From positions 434,001 to 498,000 of the forward strand of contig OY969700.1 of assembly GCA_963702035.1 (NCBI GenBank): DNA of 64,000 nucleotides, in the 5' to 3' direction. Shown here in pieces: positions 39,313 through 47,350 of the stretch. The DNA comes from VRUE01 sp963702035. Its GTDB lineage: Bacteria; Actinomycetota; Thermoleophilia; Solirubrobacterales; 70-9. How positions within the stretch are numbered: position 1 is the stretch's first letter; each line of letters starts with the position of its first letter. The position numbers and the translations under genes are program-made. The notes under the pieces are model-generated. The model worked only from the letters and a program-made list of their open reading frames with translations. It ran no database searches and was not told where the DNA came from.

Positions 39313-40433
39313 CAGTCGCTCTCCCGCCGGGCCGCGTCCAGCGCGACCGCGAGCTCCTCGTCGCGCCCGGAGAGCCCGCTGTCGAGTTTGCGTCGCAGGG
39401 CCTCGGCGAGGCCCTGGCCAATCTGTGGGCCCTGTGGGACACCGGCGGCGATCAAATCCTCGCCGTCGATCTCAAGCGCTACCTGGCGCCACTCAGCCTG
39501 GTAGCGGTCGAGCCATTCGGCCCCGAGCGCTCGTGCCAGGACCAACTCGATCGGATCCGCTCCTCGCGCGAGACGCACCGCCTCCGACGGTCGCTCCGGG
39601 TTTGCCGCGGCCAGCCGCTCAGCCTCCCCCCAGGTGCCCAGCACCGCGGCGAGGACCGCTCGGTCGCGTCGGGCTACGTCCATCCAAGGGGGTGCCGCGA
39701 GCAGTCCCGCGACCCGACCGGCGAGCTCGATTCCGTTCTCGTGCAAGTCCAAAAGGCCCCAGTCAGCCAGAAGGGCGAAACCGCGCACCGCTTCGGTTTC
39801 CCCGGCCAGCCGCAGCAGCTCGGCATCGCGGCGGTCGACCGAGACCGTGCTCAGGTCCGTCTGGCCGAGCAGCTCGGCCGTGTCGGGCTCCAGCTCGAAG
39901 CCGAAGCGGGCGGCGTAGCGGGCGGCCCGCAGCGCCCGGGTCGGATCGTCGTCGAAGGACTGTGGATGCAGGATGCGCAGCAGTCCGGCTTCCAGATCTT
40001 CGTGTCCTCGGTGGGGGTCGATCAGCTCCGGATCGCGACGCAGCGGGATCGCCATCGCGTTGATCGTGAAGTCGCGGCGGGCGAGGTCGGCGGCGATCCC
40101 CGCCGTGGGCACCACCTCGGGCAAGGCGCCGGGGTGTGGATAGGACTCGGCCCGGGCGGTGGCGATGTCGACCTCGTGTCCGTCGAGGCGGACCTTGGCG
40201 GTGGCGAAGCGCTCGTGCTCGACCACCTCGCCGCCGAGCCGGGCGGCCAGCGCCGCCGCGCCGCCCTCGACGACGAGGTCGATGTCGGTCCGCCCACGGC
40301 CGAGGAGCAGGTCGCGGACGGCGCCGCCGACCAGGTAGACCGGTTTCCCTCCGGCCACTTCCTGGACGACCGCAAGCTCGGGATAGGCGCCGTGCAGCGC
40401 CTCGCCCAGGTCGTCGATCGGCTTCACGGTCAC
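39312..40433 (-). CDS. CCA tRNA nucleotidyltransferase / poly(A) polymerase family, 373 aa
   Basis: A class II nucleotidyltransferase. VYLVGGAVRDLLLGRGRTDI holds the catalytic GG...D.D motif; RRDFTINAMAIPLRRDPELI and DDPTRALRAARYAARFGFEL are the family B and D signatures. The likely job is adding or repairing the tRNA CCA end. Start GTG 40433 is chosen; TTG 40439 is two codons earlier. There is no HD domain. Confidence 0.9.
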   Translation of the reverse strand: MTVKPIDDLGEALHGAYPELAVVQEVAGGKPVYLVGGAVRDLLLGRGRTDIDLVVEGGAAALAARLGGEVVEHERFATAKVRLDGHEVDIATARAESYPHPGALPEVVPTAGIAADLARRDFTINAMAIPLRRDPELIDPHRGHEDLEAGLLRILHPQSFDDDPTRALRAARYAARFGFELEPDTAELLGQTDLSTVSVDRRDAELLRLAGETEAVRGFALLADWGLLDLHENGIELAGRVAGLLAAPPWMDVARRDRAVLAAVLGTWGEAERLAAANPERPSEAVRLARGADPIELVLARALGAEWLDRYQAEWRQVALEIDGEDLIAAGVPQGPQIGQGLAEALRRKLDSGLSGRDEELAVALDAARRESD

Positions 40434-40463
40434 CCCCAATGCCTACCATGACCGCCTTCCCGG

Positions 40464-41369
40464 ATGGTCGACGAGCGAAAAGCGAGGCGGGAGCGGCAGC
40501 GGCGGCAGGTCCGCCGTCGGCGCCTGCTTGTGCTTGGCGCACTCGTTGTCGCGGTCGCTGCGATTGTCGCCCTGGTCGCCTCCTCGTCCGGCGGCGGGGA
40601 CAGCAGTCGAGGTTCGAGTCACGCCGCGGGCCAAACCTCGACCGCGCCCTCGCGGTCTCCGCGCTCAGCCACCGCCGAGGTCGGCAACGCCACCCCCCGG
40701 CCCGACTGGGCTCCCTACACCGGTCCCGTCCCCATCCTCGAGTACCACGTGCTCGGCGCCGCGCCGGCCAGCGAGCCCTACCCCGACCTCTACGTCAGCC
40801 GCCCCGACTTCCACAAGCAGATGAACTGGCTTGACGAACACGGCTATGGGGCGGTGACGCTCGAACAGGTCGAGGAAGCCTGGTACCACGGCGCGACGCT
40901 GCCGCCGAAGCCGGTCGTCGTCTCCTTCGACGACGGCTACCGGCCCCAGTTCACCTACGCGCTCCCGGAGCTGCGCCGCCACGGCTGGGCGGGCGTGCTC
41001 AACCTCAAGGCCGAAGGCTCCGACCTCTACCCGAGCAACGTCGAAGCGATGATCGCGGCGGGCTGGGAGGTCGCGGCCCACACGATCCACCACCTCGACC
41101 TGACCGAACTCGACGCCGCGCGGCTGAGGGAAGAAGTGGCGGGCTCACGGGCGATCCTTCGCCGCGATTATGGCGTCCCGGTGAAGAACCTCTGCTACCC
41201 GGCCGGCCGCTTCGACTCGACCGTGATCGCGGCCGTCGAAGCCGCCGGCTACACCGGCGCGACCACCGAGATCCACGGTGACGCAACTCGAGACCATCCC
41301 TACGAACTGGATCGCTACGAGATCCTCGGCTCCGGCGGGCTTGCCGGGATGGTCGCCGATCTGCGTTGA
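40464..41369 (+). CDS. Membrane-anchored polysaccharide deacetylase (NodB domain), 301 aa
   Basis: One N-terminal membrane helix (LLVLGALVVAVAAIVALVAS, near 20-39) and a Ser/Thr-rich linker lead to a NodB domain. VPILEYHVLG begins it; VVVSFDDGY gives the two Asp of the metal site, and AHTIHHLDLT the H-x3-H ligands; LCYPAGRFD is motif 3. It should remove acetyl groups from cell-wall glycans outside the membrane. ATG 40464. Its stop is 7 bases before repeat family 2 copy A. Confidence 0.93.
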   Translation: MVDERKARRERQRRQVRRRRLLVLGALVVAVAAIVALVASSSGGGDSSRGSSHAAGQTSTAPSRSPRSATAEVGNATPRPDWAPYTGPVPILEYHVLGAAPASEPYPDLYVSRPDFHKQMNWLDEHGYGAVTLEQVEEAWYHGATLPPKPVVVSFDDGYRPQFTYALPELRRHGWAGVLNLKAEGSDLYPSNVEAMIAAGWEVAAHTIHHLDLTELDAARLREEVAGSRAILRRDYGVPVKNLCYPAGRFDSTVIAAVEAAGYTGATTEIHGDATRDHPYELDRYEILGSGGLAGMVADLR

Positions 41370-41375
41370 GGAGGG

Positions 41376-41479
41376 GGCGAGTCGGGTGCCCCTCTCCATG
41401 AGGCCGTTGCGCAGCTGGGTCGCTTGCCTGCTTCCAGCGCTTGTCCGGGAGCCTCCTGGAGAGGGGCACCCGACTCGCC
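41376..41479. repeat. Dispersed palindromic repeat family 2, copy A
   Basis: Arms 41376-41398 and 41457-41479 are perfectly complementary over 23 bases. The centre has GGCCGTTGCGCAGCTG (41402-41417) and GTCCGGGAGCCTCC (41443-41456), which return unchanged in copy B, while the arms differ. It fills the convergent gap between the deacetylase and hisF, so a two-way terminator role is possible. Confidence 0.85.
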
Positions 41480-41483
41480 TGTC

Positions 41484-42242
41484 CTATCGCCGGACTGGGA
41501 TACCGGCGTCGGCCATATGGCTCTTCGCGTCGCGCACTCTGTACGTGCCGTAGTGGAAAATTGACGCGCAGAGCACCGCGTCTGCATGCCCGGCGGAGAT
41601 CGCCTCGCTCAAGTGGTCGAGCGTACCGGCGCCCCCAGAGGCGATGACCGGCACGGAGACCGCGTCGGCGACGGCGCGGGTGAGCTCGATGTCATATCCG
41701 TCGTTGGTGCCATCGCGATCCATGCTGGTCAGCAGGATCTCCCCCGCCCCGCGCTCGGTTGCCTCCGCGGCCCAGGTGACGGCGTCGCGGCCTTCGACCC
41801 GTTTGCGGCCGCCATTGACGTAGACGCCCCAGCCGTCCTCCTCGCGCTTGGCGTCAATGGCCAGAACCACGCACTGGGCGCCGAAGTGGTCCGCAAGCTC
41901 GGTCAGCAGCTCGGGCTTTGCCAGAGCAGACGAGTTGACGGAGATCTTGTCGGCGCCGGCGTCCAAGACCGCTTGGGCGTCCTCTACCGAGCGGATGCCG
42001 CCGCCGATCGTGAACGGGATGAACACGTTGTCGGCGGTGCGCCGCGCCAGCTCGACGATCGTGTCGCGCTTCTCGTGCGAGGCCGTGATGTCCAGAAAGA
42101 CCAACTCGTCGGCGCCCTCGGCGTCATACCGTTCGGCCAGCTCGACGGGGTCGCCGGCGTCGCGCAAATCGATGAAGTTCGTGCCCTTCACTACGCGACC
42201 GGCGTCTACGTCCAGGCAGGGGATTACTCGTTTGAGGACCAT
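41484..42242 (-). CDS. hisF: Imidazole glycerol phosphate synthase, cyclase subunit, 252 aa
   Basis: Makes IGP and AICAR from PRFAR with ammonia from HisH. RVIPCLDVDAGRVVKG gives catalytic Asp11 (D-V-D region), LDITASHEKRDT and IPFTIGGGIRSVEDAQAVLD are barrel phosphate loops, and LLTSMDRDGTNDGYD gives the second catalytic Asp. The length is normal. ATG 42242 lies after repeats that separate it from hisA by 177 bases. Confidence 0.96.
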   Translation of the reverse strand: MVLKRVIPCLDVDAGRVVKGTNFIDLRDAGDPVELAERYDAEGADELVFLDITASHEKRDTIVELARRTADNVFIPFTIGGGIRSVEDAQAVLDAGADKISVNSSALAKPELLTELADHFGAQCVVLAIDAKREEDGWGVYVNGGRKRVEGRDAVTWAAEATERGAGEILLTSMDRDGTNDGYDIELTRAVADAVSVPVIASGGAGTLDHLSEAISAGHADAVLCASIFHYGTYRVRDAKSHMADAGIPVRR

Positions 42243-42266
42243 GGGACTGCAAGCGTAGAGGTCAGG

Positions 42267-42290
42267 AGTCGGGTGCCCCTCTCCATGAGG
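42267..42290. repeat. Solo arm of repeat family 2
   Basis: These 24 bases are identical to 41380-41403, the left arm of copy A up to ATGAGG. There is no matching right arm nearby: copy B begins 11 bases further with different arms. It looks like a leftover of a copy cut by a later event. Confidence 0.8.
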
Positions 42291-42300
42291 GCATGGGTGT

Positions 42301-42405
42301 AGCGACCGGGGGTGCCCTCCCATGGAGGCCGTTGCGCAGCTGAATCGCCGGCTGGGTTCGGTTTGCCTGTCCGGGAGCCTCCCTGGGAGGGCACCCCCGG
42401 TCGCT
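42301..42405. repeat. Dispersed palindromic repeat family 2, copy B
   Basis: Arms 42301-42322 and 42384-42405 are complementary over 22 bases. They differ from copy A (GCGACCGGGGGTGCCCTCCC against GCGAGTCGGGTGCCCCTCTC), but the internal GGCCGTTGCGCAGCTG and GTCCGGGAGCCTCC are kept. It sits between hisA and hisF, inside what is otherwise a continuous his operon, so it may reduce hisF read-through. Confidence 0.85.
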
Positions 42406-42419
42406 CCTATTGCAAGCTT

Positions 42420-43145
42420 TTAGGTCTGGAGGGCCGCGATGGCCTCAGCGACAGTGAACTTGCGCTCGTATAAGGCACGGCCGATTATGGCTCCTTCGAG
42501 GTTGGGAGGGGCAGCTTGCGCCAGCGCTTCTAGGTGCGTCAGCTCCCCCACTCCGCCCGAGGCAATTACCTGTGACTGGGTTGCTGCCGCTATCTCCTTG
42601 AGCTGCTGGATAGCTGGCCCCTCCATGGTGCCGTCTACCTCGATCGCGGTGCAGAGGAAGCGGGCTACGCCTTGCTTGCTTAGTGCGGCGATAGCGTCTA
42701 CCACGTTCTCCTCGCCTGATTTGGTCCAGCCTTCGAGGGCGACCTTGCCGGCTCGTGCGTCGACCGAGACCACAACTTGGTGGCCATGTGCTTCGAGCAT
42801 CGCGTCGAGGAACTCTGGGTCTCGGAGTGCGGCGGTGCCGATCACTACCCGGTCGGCGCCGGCGTCGAGGATGGCTCGCACCGATTGGGGGTCGCGCAAT
42901 CCTCCGCCTACCTGGATCGGACAGTCGACGGTTGCGGCGATTCGCTCTATTGCTTCGAGGTTGCGCGGTTCGCCGGCCCTGGCGCCGTCCAGGTCGACTA
43001 CGTGGAGGAACTCGGCGCCTTCGTCTGCCCAGCGCTTTGCGGCGTCGACGGGGTCGGCGTCGTAGGTCGTCTCGCGCTCGTAGTCGCCCTGCAGCAGGCG
43101 CACCGCCTGGCCGCCGCGGATGTCGATCGCCGGGTAGAGGATCAC
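42420..43145 (-). CDS. hisA: ProFAR isomerase, 241 aa
   Basis: Fourth step of histidine synthesis. YPAIDIRGGQAVRLLQGDYE gives catalytic Asp8; PIQVGGGLRDPQSVRAILDA, VVSVDARAGKVALEGW and LCTAIEVDGTMEGPAIQQL are the half-barrel loops, with the second Asp in the VDGT position. The C-terminal IASGGVGELTHLEAL is the phosphate loop. In actinobacteria HisA homologues can be the bifunctional PriA; the sequence alone does not decide this. ATG 43145 overlaps the hisH stop. Confidence 0.94.
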   Translation of the reverse strand: MILYPAIDIRGGQAVRLLQGDYERETTYDADPVDAAKRWADEGAEFLHVVDLDGARAGEPRNLEAIERIAATVDCPIQVGGGLRDPQSVRAILDAGADRVVIGTAALRDPEFLDAMLEAHGHQVVVSVDARAGKVALEGWTKSGEENVVDAIAALSKQGVARFLCTAIEVDGTMEGPAIQQLKEIAAATQSQVIASGGVGELTHLEALAQAAPPNLEGAIIGRALYERKFTVAEAIAALQT

Positions 43146-43774
43146 GCCGGCGTGGGCGCCTGCACGCAGATCCCGGCGAAGTTGGAGAGCAGCCGCAGCC
43201 CCGCCGCGCTCGACTTCTCGGGGTGGAACTGGACGCCGAAGACATTGTCGCGCTCCGCGGCGCAGGCGAAGCGGGCGCCGTAGGCGGCGCTGCCGAGCAG
43301 GTCTCCCTGGTCTGGGGTCGGGGCGAAGGAGTGGACGAAGTAGAAGGGCGTCTCGCTCTCGATCCCCTCGACGAGGCGCGAGTCCTTCTCCCAGCGCACC
43401 GGCGACCAGCCGATGTGCGGGACCTTGAGCCCGTCCGCCTCCAGGCCGTCCACGCCACCCGGCAGGAGGCCGATCCCAGCCGCCCCGCCCAGCTCGGTGG
43501 TCGAGTCGAAGAGCAGCTGCAGGCCGAGGCAGATCCCGAGGATCGGCACGCCGCTGTCGCGGCGCTCCGCGATCAGCTCGTCCAGTCCCAGCACCCGCAC
43601 GCGCTGCATCGCCTTGGGAAAGGCGCCGACGCCGGGCAGGATGACCCCGTCGGCGGCGCGCACGGCCGCGGCATCGTTCGCGATCGTCGCCGTCGCGCCG
43701 ACGTGCTCGAGCGCCTTCTCGACCGAGCGCAGGTTGCCCATGCCGTAGTCCAGGATGCAGATCCGCGCCGTCAC
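43142..43774 (-). CDS. hisH: Imidazole glycerol phosphate synthase, glutaminase subunit, 210 aa
   Basis: Supplies ammonia from glutamine to HisF. ILDYGMGNLRSVEKALEHVG opens the class I amidotransferase; PILGICLGLQLLFD contains the nucleophilic Cys; VFGVQFHPEKSS contains the His and Glu. The GTG 43774 start overlaps the hisB stop (GTGA). Confidence 0.96.
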   Translation of the reverse strand: MTARICILDYGMGNLRSVEKALEHVGATATIANDAAAVRAADGVILPGVGAFPKAMQRVRVLGLDELIAERRDSGVPILGICLGLQLLFDSTTELGGAAGIGLLPGGVDGLEADGLKVPHIGWSPVRWEKDSRLVEGIESETPFYFVHSFAPTPDQGDLLGSAAYGARFACAAERDNVFGVQFHPEKSSAAGLRLLSNFAGICVQAPTPA

Positions 43775-44361
43775 TCGCTCAGCGTCCCCTTGGTCGAGGG
43801 CACGCCGGTCTCCTCGGGATCGAGCGAGACCGCGACCCGCAGGGCGCGGGCGAAGGCCTTGAAGCAGGCCTCGATCATGTGGTGGACGTTGGTGCCGGAG
43901 CGGACCGAGATGTGCAGGGTCAGCTTGGCCCCGTTGGCGACGGCGCGGAAGAACTCCTCGGCGAGCTCGCTGTCGAAGCCGGCGATCGAGGTCGCCGGCA
44001 GCTCGGCATCGAAGACGCAGAGCGGCCGGCCGGAGATGTCGATCGCGCACTCGGCCAGCGACTCGTCCATCGGCACCAGGGCCGAGCCATAGCGCCGGAT
44101 CCCGGCACGGTCAGCGAGCGCCTCGTCGAGCGCCTGGCCGAGCACGATGCCGACGTCCTCGACGGTGTGGTGCGCGCCGGTCTCCAGGTCCCCGCTGGCC
44201 TCTACCTGTAGTCCCAGCTTGCCGTGACGCGCCAGCAGGTCGAGCATGTGGTCGAGGAAGCCGACGCCGGTAGCGGCGCTCGACTCGCCCCCGCCCAGAT
44301 CGAGCGAAAGCTGGATCGTGGTCTCGGCCGTGCTGCGGACTCTTTTCGCGGTTCGTGCCAT
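43771..44361 (-). CDS. hisB: Imidazoleglycerol-phosphate dehydratase, 196 aa
   Basis: Removes water from IGP. GFLDHMLDLLARHGKLGL and DLETGAHHTVEDVGIVLGQA are the metal-binding His motifs, repeated in the second half (NVHHMIEACFKAFARALR). This is the monofunctional form without a phosphatase domain. hisC, often between hisD and hisB, is missing here. Confidence 0.96.
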   Translation of the reverse strand: MARTAKRVRSTAETTIQLSLDLGGGESSAATGVGFLDHMLDLLARHGKLGLQVEASGDLETGAHHTVEDVGIVLGQALDEALADRAGIRRYGSALVPMDESLAECAIDISGRPLCVFDAELPATSIAGFDSELAEEFFRAVANGAKLTLHISVRSGTNVHHMIEACFKAFARALRVAVSLDPEETGVPSTKGTLSE

Positions 44362-44367
44362 GGCTAT

Positions 44368-45651
44368 CTAAGTGTCCTTGGTTCTGATCATCGCCGACTC
44401 GCCGTGAACGGGGAGTCCCTCTGCGCTGGCAAGGGTTTTGACCGGCTGGGCCAGGCTCGCGGCCGCGGACCCTGAGATCTCGACTTTGGAGATCCGACGA
44501 CGAAAGGTCGCCGGTCCAAGGGGCCCGGAGAAGCGCCCGGTCTTGGTGGTCGGCAGGACGTGGTTGGACCCGACGACGTAGTCGCCGAAGGCGGTGGCTC
44601 CATAGCGACCGACGAAGACACAGCCCGCGGTCCTGATCCGATCAGCCTGCAGCGCGGCGTCCTCCTCCATCAGCTGCAGGTGCTCGGGTGCGAAGGCATT
44701 GGCGAGGTCGATCGCGTCGCCAAGATCGGGAACCTGGATGAGGGCAAGGGGGGCGTCGAAGACGCTGGATCGAGAAGCGGAGGCGTCTTCGGTGGCCGCG
44801 ACGATCGCTTCGAGGACGTGCTCCTCGACGGCGGCGGCGATCAGTGGGCTTTCAGGACCGTGCTCGGCTTGGGCGCAGAGATCGAGTGCGGCCCACTCCG
44901 GATCGGTGTCATGTCCAACAACCAGCATCAACTCTGAAGGTCCGGCGTACGAGTCGATGCCGACCAAGCCCATGACGGCGCGCTTTGCCTCCTGCACCCA
45001 GAGATTGCCCGGACCGACGATCACGTCAACGGGAATCACCGTCTCGGTTCCATAGGTGAGCGCGAAAATCGCCTGCGCCCCGCCCACAGCGTAGATCTCA
45101 TCTATCTCGCACAGCGCGGCTGCGGCGAGGACGGGGTCGGCGACCCGTCCGTCTTTCCCCGGTGGGGATGCCAGAGCAAGGTTCTGTACCCCGGCGACGC
45201 GCGCCGGGATCGCGCACATCAGCACGCTTGAGGGGTAGGTGGCCCGACCGCCGGGCGCATAGACCCCGGCGCTCGCGACCGGCACTTCGCGGATGCTCAC
45301 CCTTTGACCCTGCGGAAGGTCGATCTCCCGGGTTTCGTCGCTCACCTGAGCTCGAGCGACCGAGTGGACGTTCGCGGCGGCCAGTTCCATGGCGCCGCGC
45401 AGTTCCGGATCAAGCGTGGCCAGGGCCTTCTCGGCATCCCCGGGATCAACCCGCAGCGAATCTGGCGTCTGCTCAACACCGTCCAGACTTGCGGTCAGAG
45501 CACACAACGCAGCATCACGCTGCGCCTCAACTTGCTCTCCAATTTTCTGAACGGATCCGAAGACGTCATCAGGTCTGGCGCTGGCGACCCAGCGCCTGAT
45601 CTCCCGTGCGATCTCGTCGGCCCCCGCCCACTCAAATCTCTTGACCCTCAT
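44368..45651 (-). CDS. hisD: Histidinol dehydrogenase, 427 aa
   Basis: Last two oxidations of histidine synthesis. VASAGVYAPGGRATYPSSVL is the family opener; VDVIVGPGNLWVQEAKRAVM and IDSYAGPSELMLVVG line the NAD and substrate pocket; AQAEHGPESPLIAA holds the zinc Gln/His. FAPEHLQLM and YVVGSNHVLPTTKTGRF follow with the catalytic Glu-His. ATG 45651 overlaps the hisG stop (ATGA). Confidence 0.95.
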   Translation of the reverse strand: MRVKRFEWAGADEIAREIRRWVASARPDDVFGSVQKIGEQVEAQRDAALCALTASLDGVEQTPDSLRVDPGDAEKALATLDPELRGAMELAAANVHSVARAQVSDETREIDLPQGQRVSIREVPVASAGVYAPGGRATYPSSVLMCAIPARVAGVQNLALASPPGKDGRVADPVLAAAALCEIDEIYAVGGAQAIFALTYGTETVIPVDVIVGPGNLWVQEAKRAVMGLVGIDSYAGPSELMLVVGHDTDPEWAALDLCAQAEHGPESPLIAAAVEEHVLEAIVAATEDASASRSSVFDAPLALIQVPDLGDAIDLANAFAPEHLQLMEEDAALQADRIRTAGCVFVGRYGATAFGDYVVGSNHVLPTTKTGRFSGPLGPATFRRRISKVEISGSAAASLAQPVKTLASAEGLPVHGESAMIRTKDT

Positions 45652-46328
45652 CCCGCCGTCGCCTCCCTCAACCGCGCCGTCAGATCGTCGATCTCCGCCG
45701 CCCGCAGCTTGTGCGCCACCCGGTTCGCGACGAAGCGCGCCGTGCACTCGACTATCTCCTCGCGCACCTCGAGGTCGTTCTCTTCCAGCGTGCGGCCGGT
45801 GGCGACGAGGTCGACGATGCCGTCGCCGAGGCCGATCAGCGGCGCCAGCTCGACCGAGCCCTTGACCTCGATCGTCTCGACCTGGCGGCCGGTCGACTCG
45901 AAGTAGCGCTCGGCGATGCGCGGGTACTTGGTCGCGATCCGCATCATCCCCAGCCGGCGCTGCGACTCGCCGAGGCTTTCGTCGCCCTTGCGCCCGGCGA
46001 GGACCATGCGGCAGCGCCCGAAGCCGAGGTCGAGCAGCTCGTAGACCATGCGGTCGGCCTGCTCGAGCAGGACGTCCTTGCCGGTGATGCCGACATCGGC
46101 GGCGCCGGCCTCGACGTAGGTCGGCACGTCGGAGGGCCGCATCGTCACCAGGGTGATCTCCTCGCCGGGGAAGATCAGCGAGCGCGACTCGCCGCGCACC
46201 TCAGCCGTGTCGACGCCGGCCGCGTCGAGGACGTCGAGCGTCCCCGAGAGCAGCGCGCCGCGAGGCACCGCGAGCTTCAGCGGCCCGTCGGCCTTGGCGC
46301 CGGCCATGCCGGCGACTTCGACGCTCAT
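45648..46328 (-). CDS. hisG: ATP phosphoribosyltransferase, short form, 226 aa
   Basis: First step of histidine synthesis. KLAVPRGALLSGTLDVLDAA opens the catalytic domains; VEAGAADVGITGKDVLLEQ and GDGIVDLVATGRTLEENDL form the PRPP site. The C-terminal ACT-like regulatory domain of the long form is absent, so it needs the HisZ subunit, which is encoded directly upstream. ATG 46328 overlaps the hisZ stop. Confidence 0.95.
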   Translation of the reverse strand: MSVEVAGMAGAKADGPLKLAVPRGALLSGTLDVLDAAGVDTAEVRGESRSLIFPGEEITLVTMRPSDVPTYVEAGAADVGITGKDVLLEQADRMVYELLDLGFGRCRMVLAGRKGDESLGESQRRLGMMRIATKYPRIAERYFESTGRQVETIEVKGSVELAPLIGLGDGIVDLVATGRTLEENDLEVREEIVECTARFVANRVAHKLRAAEIDDLTARLREATAG

Positions 46329-47314
46329 GAGGGCTCCTCTCGCCGCGACTCCTCCATCTGGGCGACGTGGACTCGCTCCAGGTAGAGGGCGAACCCCGCC
46401 GCGGGCAGGTCGATACCGAAGCGCTTGAGCAACTCGTCGTAGCGTCCCCCACCTCCCAGCACGTGGCCCACGGCGGGGTCGTAGACCTCGAGGATGGCGC
46501 CGCTGTAGTAGCCGAGGTCGCGCAGCAGGCCGAGATCGACGCGGACGCGCTCGGCGACGCCGCGCTCTTCCAGCGCCGCGAAGGTCTCCCCCAGCCGCGC
46601 GGTCGCCCGCTCGACGACCGCCCCGCCGATCGCGCGAGCCTGGTCGAGGACCTCGCGGCCGCCGCGCAGCTGCGAGAGGGCGACGCAGGTGTCCACCTGC
46701 TCGGTGGCGAGCCCGGCCTGGGAGAGCTCCACCTCGAGGCCGACCAGGTCGTGCATCGCCAGCCGCTCCAGGATCGCGTCGCGCGCCTCGCCTTCGACCT
46801 CGAACTCGGTAAGCAGCTGGCGGTAGAGGTCGGCGTCGCCGAGCCCTATCACCGCCCTGTCGAGCCCTGCCGCGTCGAGGGTCGCCTCCAAGACCTCGAT
46901 GACCTCCACCGTGCCGCCGGGTGCCGGCGCCCCGATCAGCTCGACGCCGGCCTGGGCGAACTCGCGCATCTGGCCGCGCTGGGGGCGCACGGCGCGGAAG
47001 GCGTTTGCCAGATAGCAAAGGCGCAACGGCCACTCGGCGTCGGCGTATCGCGAGGCGACCAGGCGGGCGATCGGCACGGTCATGTCGGAACGCAGCGCCA
47101 GCAGGTCGCCGCGCTCGTCGAAGAAGCGGTACGCGGATGCCGCGGTGCGACCGTCGCCGCGGGCCAGGACCTCGTCGTACTCGATCGCGGGCGTCGCCAC
47201 CTCGCCGTAGCCGCGGCTCTCGAACACCTCGATCATCGCGAGGTGCAGGCGGCGCAGCTCCCGCATCTCGTCGGGAAGGATGTCGCGCGTCCCGGGTGGG
47301 ATCGGGTGGATCAT
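46325..47314 (-). CDS. hisZ: ATP phosphoribosyltransferase regulatory subunit, 329 aa
   Basis: A histidyl-tRNA-synthetase-like protein without aminoacylation activity that activates and feedback-regulates short HisG. PPGTRDILPDEMRELRRLHL and YRFFDERGDLLALRSDMTVP are class II motifs 1 and 2; VLGGGGRYDELLKRFG is near the end. The anticodon-binding domain of real HisRS is absent. ATG 47314; murA lies 36 bases upstream. Confidence 0.93.
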   Translation of the reverse strand: MIHPIPPGTRDILPDEMRELRRLHLAMIEVFESRGYGEVATPAIEYDEVLARGDGRTAASAYRFFDERGDLLALRSDMTVPIARLVASRYADAEWPLRLCYLANAFRAVRPQRGQMREFAQAGVELIGAPAPGGTVEVIEVLEATLDAAGLDRAVIGLGDADLYRQLLTEFEVEGEARDAILERLAMHDLVGLEVELSQAGLATEQVDTCVALSQLRGGREVLDQARAIGGAVVERATARLGETFAALEERGVAERVRVDLGLLRDLGYYSGAILEVYDPAVGHVLGGGGRYDELLKRFGIDLPAAGFALYLERVHVAQMEESRREEPS

Positions 47315-47350
47315 CCGCCTGACCTTACGAGAGTTGGCGCTGAAAGCCTT

